A DNA stretch of 64,000 nt from Agaribacterium sp. ZY112 (GTDB taxonomy: Bacteria > Pseudomonadota > Gammaproteobacteria > Pseudomonadales > Cellvibrionaceae): positions 1,364,001-1,428,000 of the forward strand of contig NZ_CP166840.1 in the NCBI RefSeq assembly GCF_041346925.1. Direction: 5' to 3'. Positions 1 through 8,759 of this stretch are shown here, piece by piece (the stretch's first letter is position 1; each line of letters begins with the position of its first letter). The notes below the pieces were generated by a model. The model saw nothing but the letters and a program-made list of their open reading frames with translations. It did no database searches and was not told the DNA's origin. The translations under genes and the position numbers were made by a program.

Positions 1-494
1 CTTATTAAATTGGCTAATAACTCCCACTCACTGCTGAGTTGAATATGCTTTGTAGGTAGGGTATTTACAGTGTTATTACTTGTTGGTGCGGGCTTTAGTT
101 GTTTTGCAAAAGCGAGCCAAGCAAGATCATGCTGGCTTTGCTTAAGGAGCTCAGTCGTATGCTCTCGTTTAAAAGTGCAGAGTTCAAGTAATAAGATGTA
201 GTGGTGTTCTTGCAGATTAAAGGGCTTGGCGAGTAAGCCGCCTTCTTTGTCTTTTTTAGCTATTTGTAGGCGTTGTTTTGAATATGCATTTTGTGAGAGG
301 AGTAGGGCTTTATCTGCGTCTTGATCACTGGCAAAGCTATTGCTTTGGGCGATAAGTTTGAGCTTTACGTTTTCTTCCGGCTCATCTTGCTCGGCGGCAA
401 GGTACAGAGCGGCACTAACAAGATTGGAGTGAGAGCTTGTTAGCGTTTTTAGCCAGAACTCATAGATGGTGCGGGTTGCGCAGTCCATTAGCAT
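1..494 (-). CDS. Unrecognised protein, C-terminal part cut by window edge
   Basis: An open frame of about 165 codons runs leftward from ATG at 494 (or the second ATG at 488) and leaves the window without a stop. The product starts MLMDCATRT and is soluble, Lys/Leu/Gln-rich and probably helical, with no signal peptide or membrane segment. I do not recognise a family. It lies 108 bp downstream of the molybdenum oxidoreductase gene on the same strand, so it may be co-transcribed with it. A role as a maturation partner is conceivable but nothing in the sequence shows it. Confidence 0.6.
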   Translation of the reverse strand, partial: MLMDCATRTIYEFWLKTLTSSHSNLVSAALYLAAEQDEPEENVKLKLIAQSNSFASDQDADKALLLSQNAYSKQRLQIAKKDKEGGLLAKPFNLQEHHYILLLELCTFKREHTTELLKQSQHDLAWLAFAKQLKPAPTSNNTVNTLPTKHIQLSSEWELLANLI

Positions 495-601
495 GCTTAT
501 TCTTATCTAGAAGCGATGCTTTAAGTATTGGCGCTATAGCGCAGAAATCTAGTTTGCCTCAAACATAAGTTTGAGGCTTGTTGCTAGTTTGAGTCTAGCT
601 C

Positions 602-2764
602 TTAGCTTGATGGCTTGATACTGATGGCTACGGATTTAAACGCAGGAGTATGGCTGCGTTCACCCGTTGCGCGTGGAATCAAAATATTTGCTTCTGGGTA
701 ATAGCACAGTACGTTGCCTCGGCGTACATCAAAGGCACTGACTTCAACTGCTTTCATGGTGCCGGTGTCTGTGCTGATGTCGACTTTGGCGCCAACCTTA
801 AGGCCTTGCTCGTGAATGTCTTCTATGTTCATCATCACCACCCAGCGATGCTCTTGGTCACGATAGCTGTCGCGTTCATCAAAAACGATGCTATTAAACT
901 GGGACTCGCTGCGAACGCTTGAAAGCATAAACTGGCCTGCCTTACGAGCTACAGGGCTATGAACCCGAAAAGCGGCTTTATTGTTCGCGGTATTGAAGTT
1001 GGGGCTATGCAATATGCGGCCATCGATATGGAATTCTTGTTTGCTGGCGTCAATGCTGGCCATTTTTTCCATGCCACTAACAACTTTTGAGGTTAGCTCA
1101 CGGATGCTTTGATGGCTTCGAAGCTGGCTAAAGTCGAATATGTTTTTATCTATGATCTTGCTGCCCAGCTCGGTGATGAGATCGACTTCAGAGCGCAGTT
1201 GAGGGAAGCGATTTATACCGCCATTACTCATGCGCACATAGTTAAACATGCTCTCTTGTGTGGTTGCTTGCTGCTCTTCATCTCGCACGCGAATAGGTAG
1301 TACGATCACTTCTTGGTCGACAGCGTGAACATGGCTCATATTTAAGGTGCTGTTGATATACACCTTAAATGGAATCTTATTGAGGGCGTCGGTGGCGTAG
1401 GTCGTATCTGGATTAGAGGCGAGTAAATTACCGCCTAGGTTGAATGCCAGATCCATATCGCCGTTTGCAGCGGCATCCATACAGGCCATGGTGTCTAGAC
1501 CTGCGTCGCTAGGGAAATGATGGCTAAGCTCGGCTTCTAAGGCCTTTTTAACAGGAGCTTTTAGTGATGGGGTAAAGCCCATTGTGCCAGTGCCTTGAAT
1601 GTTGCTGTGGCCTCGCAAAGGCATTAAGCCTGCACCAGGTTTGCCTATCATGCCGCGCATGAGGGCCAGTGCGGCAATGGTTTCAATGTTGGCAACACCT
1701 TGAAGGTGGTGTGTTAGACCCATTGACCATGTGAATACGGCTTTTTTAGCTTTTGCATAAATGGCTGCGATCTGGCGTATTTCTTTTTCGCTGACGCCGC
1801 TGCTATTAACTAATTCAGGCCACTTTAAACTGCGTACATGGGTGTCAAAGGCACTAAAGTCATCACAGTGTTTTTGGATAAAGTCGTGATCGATCTGGCC
1901 TTTCTCGATGAGGGCTTTGGCGATACCGAGCATTAAGGCTAGATCACCACCTAGATGAGGTTGGTAATAATGAGAAGCGACCTTTTCACCGCCAATAAGC
2001 ATCGATTTAACATCGCTGGGGGAGGCAAAGCGCTGCATGCCGAGTTCTTTGGCTGGGTTGATCACCACCACTTGGCCACCGCGACGGCGACATTCAATCA
2101 GCGTTTTCACAAAGCGAGGGTGATTGGAGGCGGGGTTGGCTCCAAATACAAAAATCGTATCAGCTTCGTATAAGTCATCGTACTCGATGGTGGCGGTGCT
2201 TGTGCCGACGGTCGCGGTAAGACCTTCACCACTTGCTTGGTGGCAATAATAAGAGCAATTGTTGATGTTGTTGGTGCCCCAAAGGCGTGCCATGAGCTGC
2301 AGGCTAAAAGCGGCTTCATTTGAGGAGCGGCCAGAGGCATAAAAGAAACTGCGTTTAGGCTCTGTTTGTTTTAGCTTTTCTGTGATTTTTTCGAGTGCTT
2401 GTTCATAAGAGATTGGGCTGTAGTGGCTGTCACCTGCTTTTTTATAAAGTGGCGTGACTAGGCGGCCTAAATCTTCAAGCTCTTTGCCACTTAGTTTACT
2501 GAGCTCGTCAATCGAACGCTGCATAAAAACGGGGTTGGCAATGCCTTCGCGAATATCGCTGAGGTGGGCCTGAATATTTTTATTGCAAATCTCAATGCCG
2601 TGGTGACGTTCATTCCAGATACCACCACTCTGACCACCAGTACCAAAGGCACAGGCTTTACAGGCGTTTTTGGAAGTCACTGTCTTAAATAGATTGATAG
2701 GCCCTATCTTCAGCGCATAGCGCCAAACACTTCGAATTGCTTTAAAGCCACCAGCAGTAGCCAT
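602..2764 (-). CDS. FdhF/YdeP-family molybdopterin oxidoreductase (formate dehydrogenase-like)
   Basis: This is a cytoplasmic molybdopterin-binding oxidoreductase of about 720 residues, resembling the E. coli YdeP/formate dehydrogenase H alpha family. Near the N-terminus a CKAC motif starts a Cys-rich segment. A stretch with CSYYCHQ is followed by FVFGANPASNHPR, typical of YdeP-type proteins. The C-terminal molybdopterin dinucleotide-binding domain follows from about residue 590. There is no Tat signal. I prefer ATG 2764 (MATAGGF) because AGGTGG lies just upstream; ATG 2776 is the alternative. YdeP-type enzymes are not all proven formate dehydrogenases. Here formate oxidation is inferred from the upstream alcohol dehydrogenase and esterase, which would make formate from formaldehyde. 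A 309-bp repeat-filled gap separates it from them, so it may have its own promoter. Confidence 0.85.
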   Translation of the reverse strand: MATAGGFKAIRSVWRYALKIGPINLFKTVTSKNACKACAFGTGGQSGGIWNERHHGIEICNKNIQAHLSDIREGIANPVFMQRSIDELSKLSGKELEDLGRLVTPLYKKAGDSHYSPISYEQALEKITEKLKQTEPKRSFFYASGRSSNEAAFSLQLMARLWGTNNINNCSYYCHQASGEGLTATVGTSTATIEYDDLYEADTIFVFGANPASNHPRFVKTLIECRRRGGQVVVINPAKELGMQRFASPSDVKSMLIGGEKVASHYYQPHLGGDLALMLGIAKALIEKGQIDHDFIQKHCDDFSAFDTHVRSLKWPELVNSSGVSEKEIRQIAAIYAKAKKAVFTWSMGLTHHLQGVANIETIAALALMRGMIGKPGAGLMPLRGHSNIQGTGTMGFTPSLKAPVKKALEAELSHHFPSDAGLDTMACMDAAANGDMDLAFNLGGNLLASNPDTTYATDALNKIPFKVYINSTLNMSHVHAVDQEVIVLPIRVRDEEQQATTQESMFNYVRMSNGGINRFPQLRSEVDLITELGSKIIDKNIFDFSQLRSHQSIRELTSKVVSGMEKMASIDASKQEFHIDGRILHSPNFNTANNKAAFRVHSPVARKAGQFMLSSVRSESQFNSIVFDERDSYRDQEHRWVVMMNIEDIHEQGLKVGAKVDISTDTGTMKAVEVSAFDVRRGNVLCYYPEANILIPRATGERSHTPAFKSVAISIKPSS

Positions 2765-2812
2765 AGTCCACCTCATCTCTTAGAAAACCCAAGATACTGC
2801 ACATGGGTTAAG

Positions 2813-2894
2813 GCAGCGGGCGGGAATTGCTTGTGGGGAGTCTCTGAGGCATGGATGCCGAGGAGAAGCCCCACAAGCAATTCCCGCTTGCTGC
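2813..2894. repeat. Long inverted repeat, REP-like element 1
   Basis: Two 26-base arms (2813-2838 and 2869-2894) are complementary with two mismatches, and 19 bases of them pair perfectly (2820-2838 with 2869-2887). The roughly 30-base loop itself contains a small hairpin around GGCATGGATGCC. There is no T-run, so this is not a classical terminator. It looks like the intergenic palindromic repeats common in marine gammaproteobacteria. Confidence 0.75.
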
Positions 2895-2935
2895 GTGGCA
2901 CCAACTAGGGTGCAAAATTAAGTAATTTATATATG

Positions 2936-3043
2936 GCTAGGGGCCAAAGTGCTCTGCTGAGACACGCCGTGAACCCATCCTTGGGGGCTCGACGACAGCT
3001 TCCTTGCTGTCGACGGTCTCATCAGGTCACTTTGACCCCTAGC
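2936..3043. repeat. Nested palindrome, REP-like element 2
   Basis: The outer arms 2936-2951 and 3028-3043 pair with one mismatch. Inner arms 2954-2963 and 3016-3025 pair with one mismatch, and a central hairpin with a CGACAGC stem lies at about 2991-3013. The whole 108 bases fold as one long interrupted stem. With the previous element it fills the gap between esterase and oxidoreductase genes. It may stabilise mRNA ends or act as a boundary; that is inference. Confidence 0.75.
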
Positions 3044-3085
3044 TTTGACTAATGTGCCAGGTTCAGAATGTTCTGAAGCTGAGCT

Positions 3086-3892
3086 TTAGCCTTTATTGAT
3101 TTCATCAAAGAAACGGAAGGTATCTTCGATGTGTTTGTTCCAGTAGGGCCATTCGTGGCCGCCGGGGAACTCTTCGTAAGTAAAATCTAAACCGGCTTCT
3201 TCAAGGCGGGCTTTGAATTTCAAGTTACCTTGGTAGAGCTGATCTTCAGTACCGCAGTCGAAGCGCATTGGGGGCATAGAGTCTTTGTTCTTCTGCATCC
3301 AATAAACGATATCGGCTTCACCTTCGGCAGCGTCAGCCGCAAGCTCGTAGTACTCGGGACCTTCTTTATTGAAATCCTGAATCTCAGCTTTGTCGGTAAT
3401 AGAGCTGTGACCACTGATACCGGCAAATTTGTCGGCGTACTTCGCACCTAAGCGAAGCGCACCGTAACCACCCATGCTCAGGCCAGTGATAAACAACTTA
3501 CTGTTGTCGCTGACGCCGTCGACGCTCTGGATCACACCTTCGAGCATGTCTTCAACTATCCACTTGTCGAAGTCGAAGTTCTTAAGCGGCAAGTAACCAG
3601 AACCTGCGTAGTAGGAGCCGTCTTCGGGCATAACCAATACAAACTCGCCGAGGCCCTGCTCACGAAGCTTGTTGTAAGCCTCGTGTACACCACCCAGGTG
3701 CATCCACACCCAGTGGTTGCCCCAGACGCCGTGCATCAGGATTACGATTGGTAAGTCTTTACTGCCGCTATAGGCGTTGTAGACACTGATGTTGCCACGG
3801 CCTTTAAGCGCTGAGCTGTGCACGGTGAGCAGCATTAGCTGCTCGTCGTTCATATACTTGGGGTTGGACTTTTCTATCTGTTGAATTGCCAT
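3086..3892 (-). CDS. Alpha/beta-hydrolase, S-formylglutathione-hydrolase (esterase D)-like
   Basis: A 268-residue cytoplasmic alpha/beta hydrolase of the esterase D / S-formylglutathione hydrolase superfamily. The nucleophile elbow reads GLSMGGYGAL (Ser about residue 139), an oxyanion-type HGVWGNHW stretch lies near residue 55, and the catalytic His is probably in GGHEWPYW near the end. Length fits the family (about 280). The start at 3892 is preceded by GGAGAG. It begins 20 bp after the alcohol dehydrogenase gene, so the two form an operon. In the classical pathway this enzyme hydrolyses the formyl-thiol made by the dehydrogenase to formate. That substrate is inferred from context; a general acyl esterase, for instance acting on acetylated sugars, is the alternative. 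Confidence 0.8.
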   Translation of the reverse strand: MAIQQIEKSNPKYMNDEQLMLLTVHSSALKGRGNISVYNAYSGSKDLPIVILMHGVWGNHWVWMHLGGVHEAYNKLREQGLGEFVLVMPEDGSYYAGSGYLPLKNFDFDKWIVEDMLEGVIQSVDGVSDNSKLFITGLSMGGYGALRLGAKYADKFAGISGHSSITDKAEIQDFNKEGPEYYELAADAAEGEADIVYWMQKNKDSMPPMRFDCGTEDQLYQGNLKFKARLEEAGLDFTYEEFPGGHEWPYWNKHIEDTFRFFDEINKG

Positions 3893-3912
3893 CTCTTACT
3901 CTCCAACAGCGC

Positions 3913-5031
3913 TTAGTCGTCGTGCTCAATAACAATCACACCCTTGGCTATGCGGCCTTTGAGCATGTCGTCAAAACCTTCCGCTGCTGTCTCGAGGGTG
4001 TAGGTCTTGGTGACCATCTCGTCGAGCATGTACTTGCCGCTGTTGTAGAGTTCAACAATGCGCGGGAAGTCACGGTCTGGGTTGCACTTGCCGTAGAGTG
4101 GGTTGATGTAGATTTTGTCCCACTCAAACAGCTCACAGTCAAAGTCGATTTTCTCTTCAATACCACTCACCTGCACTGCAGTACCTGCAGAGCGGATCAG
4201 GGCCAGAGGGGCAGAGCCTAGGGCTGGAACCGCAGTACACTCAAAGGCGTAGTCGGCGCGGCGGCCGCCGTTGATCTCGGCAACTTTTTCGCCGATCTTA
4301 TTGAAGTCGTTGTCGCCTTTAGTGGCGAGGATGCCGTGGGTGGCACCGAATTTCTGGGCTTGCTCCAAGCGCTCTTCGCTTAGATCGATTGCGATAATAC
4401 GAGCCGCACCGCTATGCAGAGCGCCCTGAATTACGTTGAGGCCAACACCACCGCAGCCGATTACGGCAACGGTTGAGCCTGCTTTAACTTCAGCGGCATT
4501 TACAACTGAACCCCAGCCGGTGATCACACCACAGCCAACAATAGAGGCTGAGGTCATCGGTAAGTCGGTTTCGCCCATAGCAACAACAGCACCCTGCTGA
4601 ACAACGGTGTACTGAGCCATGGTGCCGAGGTGGAAAGAGCGCTCGACGTCTTCGCCTTCGAGTTTGCTCGCCGCGCCGTGAGCGTGACCGCAAAGGTCGT
4701 TGCCACAAACTGGGCTGTTAACTTCACAGATGTGAGGATTGCCTTCAAGGCACTGGAAGCACTCACCACAAGGGATGGCCCAGTTAAGAATTACCTTGTC
4801 GCCAACGGCAACACGAGTAACGCCTTCACCTACAGCATCAACGATGCCTGCGCCTTCGTGGCCGACAACAAAAGTCTTGTTCCAGTTAGTAATACTGTCC
4901 CAATCCGTGTGACAGATACCGGAGGCCATTAGCTTAACGCGAACCTCTCCAGGGCCAGGATCTCCGACCTCAATTGTACGAACTTCGAAGTGGCCTTGGC
5001 CGTCTGTAATTAGAGCTTTAGATTGACGCAT
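3913..5031 (-). CDS. Zn-dependent alcohol dehydrogenase, formaldehyde-dehydrogenase-like
   Basis: A 372-residue medium-chain dehydrogenase with catalytic zinc site (ICHTD, GHEGAG) and a four-Cys structural zinc lobe (CGECFQC...HIC). The Rossmann motif is VIGCGGVGL near residue 195. Layout resembles thiol-dependent formaldehyde dehydrogenases (class III or mycothiol type), including YGKCNPDRDFPRI near the C-terminus. First gene of a leftward operon with the esterase (20 bp gap). A divergent AraC regulator lies 266 bp away. The 15-base word at 5107-5121, about 76 bp upstream of the start, recurs before the P450 gene, suggesting joint control. Inferred role: oxidation of formaldehyde released by P450 demethylation. 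It could equally act on another algal sugar aldehyde or alcohol. Confidence 0.87.
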   Translation of the reverse strand: MRQSKALITDGQGHFEVRTIEVGDPGPGEVRVKLMASGICHTDWDSITNWNKTFVVGHEGAGIVDAVGEGVTRVAVGDKVILNWAIPCGECFQCLEGNPHICEVNSPVCGNDLCGHAHGAASKLEGEDVERSFHLGTMAQYTVVQQGAVVAMGETDLPMTSASIVGCGVITGWGSVVNAAEVKAGSTVAVIGCGGVGLNVIQGALHSGAARIIAIDLSEERLEQAQKFGATHGILATKGDNDFNKIGEKVAEINGGRRADYAFECTAVPALGSAPLALIRSAGTAVQVSGIEEKIDFDCELFEWDKIYINPLYGKCNPDRDFPRIVELYNSGKYMLDEMVTKTYTLETAAEGFDDMLKGRIAKGVIVIEHDD

Positions 5032-5106
5032 GACAAATATTTACCGAACTGAATGTGGCAGGGATTACACCATCGTGTAAGTGGGCTTTCTGTAACAAAG
5101 CTCATA

Positions 5107-5121
5107 AAAAGTAGCATAATA
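5107..5121 (-). promoter_or_regulatory. Shared 15-base word upstream of alcohol dehydrogenase
   Basis: AAAAGTAGCATAATA (plus strand) lies in the gap between the alcohol dehydrogenase and the divergent AraC gene. The identical 15 bases occur at 22624-22638 upstream of the P450 gene, in the same orientation relative to the target. It is a candidate activator site, most simply for the adjacent AraC protein. AT-rich context makes chance similarity less than impossible. Confidence 0.5.
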
Positions 5122-5297
5122 TTGTCTAGTTTTCTAAAAAAGGGGAGTTATATAGTGAAAAATTCCTATCCCTATGACATAAATAGCGAAAATATAGAGC
5201 CCTCGGGAAGAAAGTGGCTTACGCTGAAGTAGTTATGGAGCATAAGCAGCGAATAATTTAAGTCTTTGTACGATTAAAGAGACGGGTAGATCCTCGA

Positions 5298-6179
5298 ATG
5301 AAAAAAAATAATACATATTGCGAACCTTTTTGCATACGAGAAGGTTACAACTTCGAAGTTCACTACGTTAGCTATGAGGAGCAGGACCCTTATTCCTGTT
5401 TTATGCATTTCCATGAAGTTCACGAGCTGATCGTTTTTGAAGAAATTGAAGGGCGCTTTTTTTACCATCAAGGTGAGAGTGACTTACAAGATCAGGACCT
5501 GGTGTTTACACCGGCCCTAGAAACACATGATTTTGAGTGTACAGATCGACAAAAATCGTGGTTTATTGTTCAGTTCCTGCCTTCGTTTCTAGAGGAAAAT
5601 GGCCTAGCTCAAGCGGAAGCTTTTTTTAAGTATGGAATGCACTTAAGGCTCGATGATGGCTCTAAAGAAAAAATTAGGCAGGTAGTAGCGTGGTTGCATG
5701 AGAGTTATGAGGCTGATCCATTTAGCGATAAAAGCCAAAGTTTGTTGAAATTATTATTAAGCTGGATTGCTGAAGTTGCTAAGCCTGTTAAAGAGCCGCA
5801 TACTCATAATCAGTCACGGCCGATGAACGATGCTCGCTTAGAACCTATTCTAAATTTATTTCGCCGCAATAAAAGCGTTGATCTTAGTTTAAATGAGGCC
5901 GCTGATTTGTGTCATTTAAGCCCCTCTTATTTTTCACGCTTATTTAAAAGTGTTTTTCGTTACAACTACAGCGAATATAGCATCCGCCATCGCCTATATA
6001 GTGCAGCTCGTTTACTTTGCCAAAGTGGCTATAGTGTGACTGATGTAAGTTATGAGTTGAATTTTTCTAGCCCTTCACATTTTATTGCTTTATTTAAAAA
6101 GCAATTTGGGGTGACGCCTAAAAAATACAAGCAAAGTTTTTTAGATCGAGCTAAAGAGGGGGAAGTAGAGGTTAGCTGA
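5298..6179 (+). CDS. AraC-family transcriptional regulator
   Basis: A 293-residue regulator. The N-terminal half (about 1-110) has a cupin-like ligand domain with HFHEVHEL and a beta-rich segment. The C-terminal ~100 residues (about 190-290) carry the two helix-turn-helix motifs of AraC/XylS proteins, with LSPSYFSRLFKSVF in the first and the PSHFIALFKKQFGVTPKKY signature in the second. It is transcribed away from the alcohol dehydrogenase operon and ends at a strong terminator. Position and fold suggest a sugar-responsive activator of the divergent operon and perhaps of the P450 operon through the shared 15-base word. The inducer is unknown. Confidence 0.92.
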   Translation: MKKNNTYCEPFCIREGYNFEVHYVSYEEQDPYSCFMHFHEVHELIVFEEIEGRFFYHQGESDLQDQDLVFTPALETHDFECTDRQKSWFIVQFLPSFLEENGLAQAEAFFKYGMHLRLDDGSKEKIRQVVAWLHESYEADPFSDKSQSLLKLLLSWIAEVAKPVKEPHTHNQSRPMNDARLEPILNLFRRNKSVDLSLNEAADLCHLSPSYFSRLFKSVFRYNYSEYSIRHRLYSAARLLCQSGYSVTDVSYELNFSSPSHFIALFKKQFGVTPKKYKQSFLDRAKEGEVEVS

Positions 6180-6221
6180 TAAATTCAGTGTTTAATACTG
6201 AAGTGACGTTGTGCAGGATAT

Positions 6222-6251
6222 AAAAAACCCAGTGTAAGCACTGGGTTTTTT
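6222..6251. terminator. Bidirectional intrinsic terminator
   Basis: A-run, a CCCAGTG/CACTGGG hairpin and a T-run lie between the convergent AraC gene (ends 6179) and GH3 gene (ends 6274), serving both. Confidence 0.9.
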
Positions 6252-6273
6252 GTTTGTCTTCTTTCTCTGTTTG

Positions 6274-8499
6274 TCAGAATGTTATTTTCTTCGAGGCAGG
6301 TTTACTGGCACCAAGTTTTTTACTGCGCTTGCTCGGTAACGCATTGGCAATGTGTACGTAGTATTTTCCAGAAAGCGCCTGTTTTTTACCTTCGTTGTTG
6401 ATTTGGCTAAGCTCATCTGCGCTTAAGCTGAAGTTAATTTGTTTTTTCTCACCTGCTTTTAGTTCAAGACGTTGAAACTTTTTAAGCACATAAAGGGCCT
6501 CTCCGTTGCTAGCCTTAACCGGTTCTAGGTAGAGCTGAGCGATGTCGCTGCCGTCTCGTTGGCCGGTGTTTTTTATGGTTGCACTGACATTTAAGCCGCC
6601 ATCTTTGGTTTTTTCGGTTTTAAGCTTGCTGTAACTGAAGTTGGTATAGCTTAAACCAAAGCCAAAGGGGTAAAGTGGTTCTTCGGTCATGTATTTATAG
6701 GTGCGCCCTTGCATGCTGTAGTCCCCATAGTCTGGTAATTGATCTACCGATTTTGGGAAGGTTAGAGGCAGGTGGCCCGACGGGTTGGCGTCACCAAAAA
6801 TGATATCGGCTACGGCATTGCCACCTTGCTCGCCGGGATACCAAACTTGTAAAACAGCATCGGCTAGGTCATGTAGCTCGCCTAGTGCTACAGGGCTGCC
6901 GCTAGCTACTACTAAGATAAGCGGGCCTTTTTTGTTTTTGGCGATGGTTTTAATGTAATCAACTTGGTTGGCTGGTAGGCTCAAGCTAACGCGGTCGCCT
7001 TTGTCGGCCGAGGCAATAGCATCGACTTCTTCGCCCTCCATATCCGCGGAAATCCCTACTACTGCGATTGTTGCATCGGCCGTTTTGGCGACCATTGGGG
7101 CCCAATTTAATGGGTTTAGGTTTTCATGGAAAGGCAGGGCGCCCATGCGGTAATTTAATGATGAAGACATAGAAAGCTTGTTAGCGATTCCTTCTAATAT
7201 AGTCACCATATTGCCGGAGATACCGTAATAATTTGCCATGAGTACATCGCTAGATGAAGCAAAAGGCCCAGTAACATAAGGCACTTTAATATCTTTGCTT
7301 AGCGGTAGGGTGTTGTTATCGTTTTTAAGTAGGACGATTGATTTAGTTGCTACTTCACGCGCAAGGGCGATATGTTCAGGGCTGTTTACTTGTTCTATGT
7401 GTACGTCGTTAAAAGGGTTTGCTTCGATAGGATCAAAGAAACCAAGGCGAAAGCGGATCAGCATAAGCTCTTTTAAACGTGAATCGATCAGCTCTTCGTT
7501 AATTAGCTTTTGATCTAAGGCTGCACTTAATTCTGGGTAGGTAAAGCCACAGTTTAGATTTACCCCAGCTTCAAGGGCTGTGGCTGCTGCCTGCGGTGGC
7601 GTTTCAACGTATTTGTGGCCGTGATGGATATCGTACAGGGCTCCGCAATCTGAGACTATATAGCCATTAAAGCCCCACTGGTCTTTGAGCAGATCTTTGA
7701 GTAGGAAATCTGAGGCGCATGCGGGTATCCCATCGACGGCGTTATAAGCACACATTAAACCTGCGACCTTTGCTTCACTAATGAGTGCTTCAAAAGCCGG
7801 TAGGTAGGTCTCATAGAGGTCTTTGGCTGAAGCTCTAGCATCAAAAGTATGGCGTTCTGCTTCTGGCCCTGAATGCACCGCAAAGTGTTTTGCAGCGGCC
7901 GCAGACTTTAAATACTTGGGGTGCTCGCCCTGTAGTCCGCGGACAAATTCACTGCCCATGGTGGCATTAAGTAGAGGGGATTCACCATAGGTTTCTTGTC
8001 CGCGTCCCCAGCGTGGATCACGGAAAATATTGATATTCGGGCTCCAAAAGGTGAGTCCGGTGTACTGTCCGCGATTGCCCGCGGACGCGGCTAGCAGGTG
8101 CTTGGCTCGTGCTTCGGTTGAAATTGCATCGGCCATGCGGTGTGCTAGTTGTGGGTCAAAACTTGCGGCAAGCCCAATAACTTGAGGGAAAATAGTGGCT
8201 CGGCCGTTGCGAGCAACGCCATGTAGAGCCTCGTTCCACCAGTTGTATTCAGGTAGGCCAAGCCTATCTATAGCCGGAGTCTTTTCGCTGAGTTGAGCGA
8301 TCTTCTCTTCAGTTGTCATTGCATTTATAAGTTGCTCTGCTCGGGACTCAAAGCTCAAGTTTGAGTTGTACCAAGCGAATTTGGGCTCAGAGCTATTTGC
8401 TTGTACCGCAGTACCTAGGGTGCTCAGGCTTACTAAAGCTAAGGTGGTGGGGCGTATTCGATGTTTGAAAAAGGCTTGAAAGTGAGCTCGTAAAGACAT
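6274..8499 (-). CDS. GH3 family exo-glycosidase (beta-glucosidase/xylosidase type)
   Basis: A secreted or periplasmic glycoside hydrolase family 3 enzyme of 741 residues. The N-terminus has a basic region followed by a hydrophobic signal stretch ending near VQANS. The motif FWSPNINIFRDPRWGRGQE is typical of the xylosidase-like GH3 branch. The nucleophile Asp is in VSDCGALYD (about residue 283). The C-terminal fibronectin III-like domain (about 620-735) is present. ATG 8499 is preferred; the longer frame would begin with TTG at 8508. Two LacI-type boxes lie in the divergent region shared with the ABC gene. In an agar/porphyran region it might act as an exo-beta-galactosidase-like enzyme, but xylose or glucose linkages cannot be excluded. 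Confidence 0.92.
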   Translation of the reverse strand: MSLRAHFQAFFKHRIRPTTLALVSLSTLGTAVQANSSEPKFAWYNSNLSFESRAEQLINAMTTEEKIAQLSEKTPAIDRLGLPEYNWWNEALHGVARNGRATIFPQVIGLAASFDPQLAHRMADAISTEARAKHLLAASAGNRGQYTGLTFWSPNINIFRDPRWGRGQETYGESPLLNATMGSEFVRGLQGEHPKYLKSAAAAKHFAVHSGPEAERHTFDARASAKDLYETYLPAFEALISEAKVAGLMCAYNAVDGIPACASDFLLKDLLKDQWGFNGYIVSDCGALYDIHHGHKYVETPPQAAATALEAGVNLNCGFTYPELSAALDQKLINEELIDSRLKELMLIRFRLGFFDPIEANPFNDVHIEQVNSPEHIALAREVATKSIVLLKNDNNTLPLSKDIKVPYVTGPFASSSDVLMANYYGISGNMVTILEGIANKLSMSSSLNYRMGALPFHENLNPLNWAPMVAKTADATIAVVGISADMEGEEVDAIASADKGDRVSLSLPANQVDYIKTIAKNKKGPLILVVASGSPVALGELHDLADAVLQVWYPGEQGGNAVADIIFGDANPSGHLPLTFPKSVDQLPDYGDYSMQGRTYKYMTEEPLYPFGFGLSYTNFSYSKLKTEKTKDGGLNVSATIKNTGQRDGSDIAQLYLEPVKASNGEALYVLKKFQRLELKAGEKKQINFSLSADELSQINNEGKKQALSGKYYVHIANALPSKRSKKLGASKPASKKITF

Positions 8500-8555
8500 G
8501 GAGGGCAAGCACCTCTATTATTGTGTATATAGTTAGGTTAGTAGGGCATTTCATA

Positions 8556-8569
8556 TTTAATCGTTTTCG
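8556..8569. promoter_or_regulatory. Possible LacI-type box, degenerate
   Basis: The minus-strand reading CGAAAACGATTAAA matches 12 of 14 bases of the box at 8652-8665. It lies 57 bp upstream of the GH3 start. Confidence 0.35.
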
Positions 8570-8651
8570 TTACGTTTTAGCTGAGGCTAAGAACTGGGTT
8601 TGCTCTTGAGTAACGGTTTATATGAATAAAATGCTTGTCATTACCGTAACA

Positions 8652-8665
8652 TGAAAACGATTACA
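8652..8665. promoter_or_regulatory. LacI-family-type operator
   Basis: TGAAAACGATTACA fits the LacI/CcpA-type consensus TGWAANCGNTNWCA at every position. It sits in the divergent region between GH3 and the ABC ATPase gene. A matching box (26951-26964) precedes the first GH50 gene. No LacI regulator is encoded in the window. Confidence 0.5.
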
Positions 8666-8759
8666 TTTGTCGAGAAACTTGTTGTATTTGATGGTATTAC
8701 TTTTGCATTTGTACCTGAAAAATAACAGCTTTGCTTGGTCCTTACACTAGGTTACTACT

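Noticed and set aside
2813..3043. CRISPR-like repeats
   Set aside because: The elements are two different inverted repeats, not regularly spaced direct repeats with spacers.
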